From Marinobacter sp050379415 (GTDB lineage: Bacteria > Pseudomonadota > Gammaproteobacteria > Pseudomonadales > Oleiphilaceae): a DNA stretch of 64,000 nucleotides. The DNA lies in NCBI RefSeq assembly GCF_050379415.1, contig NZ_JBNRLS010000005.1:62001-126000 (forward strand), read 5' to 3'. Of the stretch, positions 61,875 through 64,000 are shown in pieces. Each line of letters begins with the position of its first letter. Within the stretch, counting starts at the first letter, position 1. The notes beneath the pieces are model-generated. The model had not been told where the DNA came from. It was given only the letters and a program-made list of their open reading frames with translations, and searched no databases. The translations under genes and the position numbers were made by a program.

Positions 61875-63038
61875 ATGCTGCCACTCAGACGCTCCCTCAA
61901 TCCGGAGCATGCCGAGACTCACCTGCCCATGGGGCGCATTATCCGGTCGCGGATGAAACGGCTTTTCCTGATTCTGATCGCCATGATCACACTGCAGATT
62001 CTGATCATCTGGGCGGCAGAAGATCTGGACCTGTTCGAAGCCATCTGGCTCACCCTCACCACGGCAACAACCGTCGGCTATGGGGACTTCTCCCCGAAGA
62101 CGCCGGCGGGACGAATAAGCACCATGCTGATCATGTTCGTGGGCGTGATCACCATGCTCACCATTATTATCAGTGATTTCATCGAATACCGTTTCTATCG
62201 GCGGGAACGAATCATACAAGGGCGCTGGGTTTACAAAATGAAAGAGCACATTGTCATCATCAATACACCCCAAACCGGGGGCGCGCAGTATTTCATGCGC
62301 TTTGCCTCCCAGGTACGCGCTATCCCGGGGTATGAAACCATTCCGATCATGCTGGTAACTCGCCAGTTTCCCTCCGGACTGCCCTCCGAGCTGTCCGACT
62401 GCGGCGTGGTGCATTATCACGGCTCCGGCAGTGATCCGGAAGCACTGAAGGCCGCCCATGCCGGCAGCGCCAGGCACATCATCGTGCTGGCGGCGGATGA
62501 GGCGGACCCGACCTCCGACAGCCTGACGTTCGACATCGCACACCGCCTGTCAGAGTCCAACCTTGGGGGGCGAACGACGGTGGAGTGCGTCAGCGACCGC
62601 AACCGGGAACGGTTCAAGGCCCTGGGCATCCGGACCATCATCCGACCGGTGCGTACCTACCCGGAGATCATGGTGCGGGCCGTGGTCGCTCCTGGCTCCG
62701 AAAAGGTGCTGGAAGATCTGTTCAACTACGAACGGGACCACCCTCACCGTTATGACCTCGAGCTGGACGATCTCACCTGGGCAGACATCGTCAGTGCACT
62801 GGTTCGCCACGGCATTGGCACTGCCCTGGCCTACATTGACCACGACGATGAAGTGGTCTGTCACCCACCAACCAACGAGGAAGTCGAAGGCAAGGGACTG
62901 ATCGTGCTGGTGAAGTCCACCGACACGCCGAGTGTCGAGGTGGTGGAAGAGGCGCTGGGCCGTTACCGCGAATTCCTCAAGCAGTGGCGGGGCATGCATA
63001 ACAACGACAAACCCGATACCGCAGAGCACAGCAGCTGA
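61875..63038 (+). CDS. Two-TM potassium channel with RCK (TrkA-N/TrkA-C) domain
   Basis: This is a 387-residue inner-membrane K+ channel protein. Two transmembrane helices (about 28-46 and 81-99) flank a pore loop with the selectivity filter TVGYGD (66-71). A cytoplasmic RCK-like region follows (KEHIVIINTPQTGG... HIIVLAADEADPTSDS) with a C-terminal regulatory domain. The tetramer would be gated by ligand binding to the RCK ring. ATG 61875, 61929 or 61953 could start it; no strong ribosome site decides. It diverges from glnE and shares a TGATG overlap with mgtE, suggesting coupled translation. Confidence 0.88.
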   Translation: MLPLRRSLNPEHAETHLPMGRIIRSRMKRLFLILIAMITLQILIIWAAEDLDLFEAIWLTLTTATTVGYGDFSPKTPAGRISTMLIMFVGVITMLTIIISDFIEYRFYRRERIIQGRWVYKMKEHIVIINTPQTGGAQYFMRFASQVRAIPGYETIPIMLVTRQFPSGLPSELSDCGVVHYHGSGSDPEALKAAHAGSARHIIVLAADEADPTSDSLTFDIAHRLSESNLGGRTTVECVSDRNRERFKALGIRTIIRPVRTYPEIMVRAVVAPGSEKVLEDLFNYERDHPHRYDLELDDLTWADIVSALVRHGIGTALAYIDHDDEVVCHPPTNEEVEGKGLIVLVKSTDTPSVEVVEEALGRYREFLKQWRGMHNNDKPDTAEHSS

Positions 63039-64000
63039 TGTCTTATCTGGAACCCGAATTCTATCAGCCTCTGTTTGAAGCGATCACAAGCGACGATGAA
63101 GCTCAGATTCGGGCGGCTGCCGCCACTTTCAACGCAGCCGACCTTGCTGAATTTGCTGAAGAGCATCCCGGCCACGATGAAGGGGTCCGACTGCTCAGAG
63201 CCCTGCCCAGAGAGCAGGGCGCCAAGGTGTTCGGTTACATAGGTCCGACCATCCAGGCGGCGATTGCAGATCAGCTCCCCACCCCGGATCTGGCGGAACT
63301 GGTCACGGCCATGTCTTCCGACGAACGGGCCGATTTCTTCAATATTCTGACTGAGGACCGCCAGCATACCCTGTTCCAGTCACTGGCCAGCAAGGAACGG
63401 GAAGACCTGCGGCGGCTGGCAAGTTTTGAAGAAGGCACCGCCGGCGCCCTGATGAGCTCGGAATATGCCGTCATCCACACCGGCATGTCCGCCAGCGAAG
63501 CCATCAACCTGCTCAGGAATACCGCACCGGACAAGGAGACCATCTACCACGCCTACGTCATCGACAGCGACCAGAAGCTGGTGGGTGCGGTTTCCCTGAG
63601 AAATCTGATTACCGCCATGCCCGGCACCCCGGTCGATAAACTGATCGCCACCGGCCTGGTAACGGCCAGAACGGACACCCCACAGGAAGAAGTCGCCAGG
63701 CTGATTGCCCGGTACGACCTGCTGGCTCTCCCCATTCTGGATCACGACGAACGGTTGGTGGGTATTGTCACCTACGACGACGCCATGGATGTCGCCGAAG
63801 CGGAGGCAACCGAAGATATCCACAAGGGGGCAACGGTCGGCAAGCTGGATACCAAACTGAAAAATGCCACAGCCTTTTCCCTGTATCGCTCCAGGGTACA
63901 CTGGCTGGTGATCCTGGTGTTTGCCAATATCTTTACCGGCGCCGGCATTGCCTATTTCGAGGAAACCATCTCCGAGCACATCGCCCTGCTCTTCTTCATG
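63038..64000 (+). CDS. mgtE: Magnesium transporter MgtE, 3' part outside window
   Basis: MgtE is a Mg2+ channel with a cytoplasmic N-domain, two CBS domains and a C-terminal membrane domain. About 321 residues are visible: the N-domain with its helical repeats (MSYLEPEFYQPLFEAI... ADLAEF), the two CBS domains (from about 140 to 260), the connecting helix, and the start of the first transmembrane segment (HWLVILVFANIF). In the family Mg2+ binding between the N and CBS domains closes the pore. The ATG overlaps the channel gene's TGA. The protein continues past the window end. Confidence 0.93.
   Translation, partial: MSYLEPEFYQPLFEAITSDDEAQIRAAAATFNAADLAEFAEEHPGHDEGVRLLRALPREQGAKVFGYIGPTIQAAIADQLPTPDLAELVTAMSSDERADFFNILTEDRQHTLFQSLASKEREDLRRLASFEEGTAGALMSSEYAVIHTGMSASEAINLLRNTAPDKETIYHAYVIDSDQKLVGAVSLRNLITAMPGTPVDKLIATGLVTARTDTPQEEVARLIARYDLLALPILDHDERLVGIVTYDDAMDVAEAEATEDIHKGATVGKLDTKLKNATAFSLYRSRVHWLVILVFANIFTGAGIAYFEETISEHIALLFFM

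Overview
The window is dense, GC-rich chromosomal DNA from a gammaproteobacterium. Gene order closely follows two Pseudomonas-type neighbourhoods (gltDB-aroBK-pilQPONM-ponA-maeB-rpmE-priA-argS-hslVU, and nudF-yqiB-cpdA / thiC / tolC / waaA / LPS core / ilvE / glnE). Protein sequences and the repeat families look most like Marinobacter or a near relative. The genus is an inference; no rRNA lies in the window. No phage genes, transposase genes, CRISPR arrays, tRNAs or rRNAs were seen.

Layout. 1-7.2 kb (minus): glutamate synthase gltB and the start of gltD, behind a sigma-70-like promoter with an NtrC-like palindrome downstream of it, then aroB-aroK. 7.3-12.2 kb (minus): the type IV pilus operon pilM-N-O-P-Q with an intrinsic terminator. 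12.4-24.8 kb: ponA (PBP1a), malic enzyme, rpmE, priA, an orphan lipoprotein, argS, a SPOR/FtsN-like protein, and the HslVU protease. 24.9-31.8 kb: a patatin-like protein with Asn at the nucleophile position, ptsP-rppH, a HAD phosphatase, an RlmI-type methyltransferase and gcvH. 31.9-37.3 kb: divergent metR/metE with a MetR box, then nudF-yqiB-cpdA. 37.7-41.4 kb: thiC behind a TPP riboswitch, and tolC.

41.4-57.8 kb is a lipopolysaccharide core/lipid A region in six blocks: waaA; an LpxL-type acyltransferase, an ELM1-family protein and two GT4 enzymes; a WaaE-type GT2; manC, a second acyltransferase and a fused O-antigen-ligase/GT2 protein; kdkA, a GT4, a CDP-glycerol-type transferase and a sialyltransferase-like protein; and a GT9 heptosyltransferase followed by a DUF6165 gene. 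Together these would add Kdo, acyl chains, Kdo phosphate, heptose and outer-core sugars, and ligate a polymer. 57.9-64 kb: ilvE, glnE, a two-TM K+ channel with an RCK domain, and the start of mgtE.

The least explained signal is two repeat families. One (three copies at 22.7, 37.4 and 37.6 kb) has a conserved 57-58-nt core predicted to form two small hairpins, one with a compensatory base change. The core is closed by 20-30-bp arms that pair almost perfectly within a copy but differ largely between copies. The other is a 30-nt palindrome beginning GGGGTCAG; its seven copies form three clusters, each between the 3' ends of convergent genes, and one copy supplies the last codons of the heptosyltransferase gene. 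The first family is my best candidate for an undescribed element.
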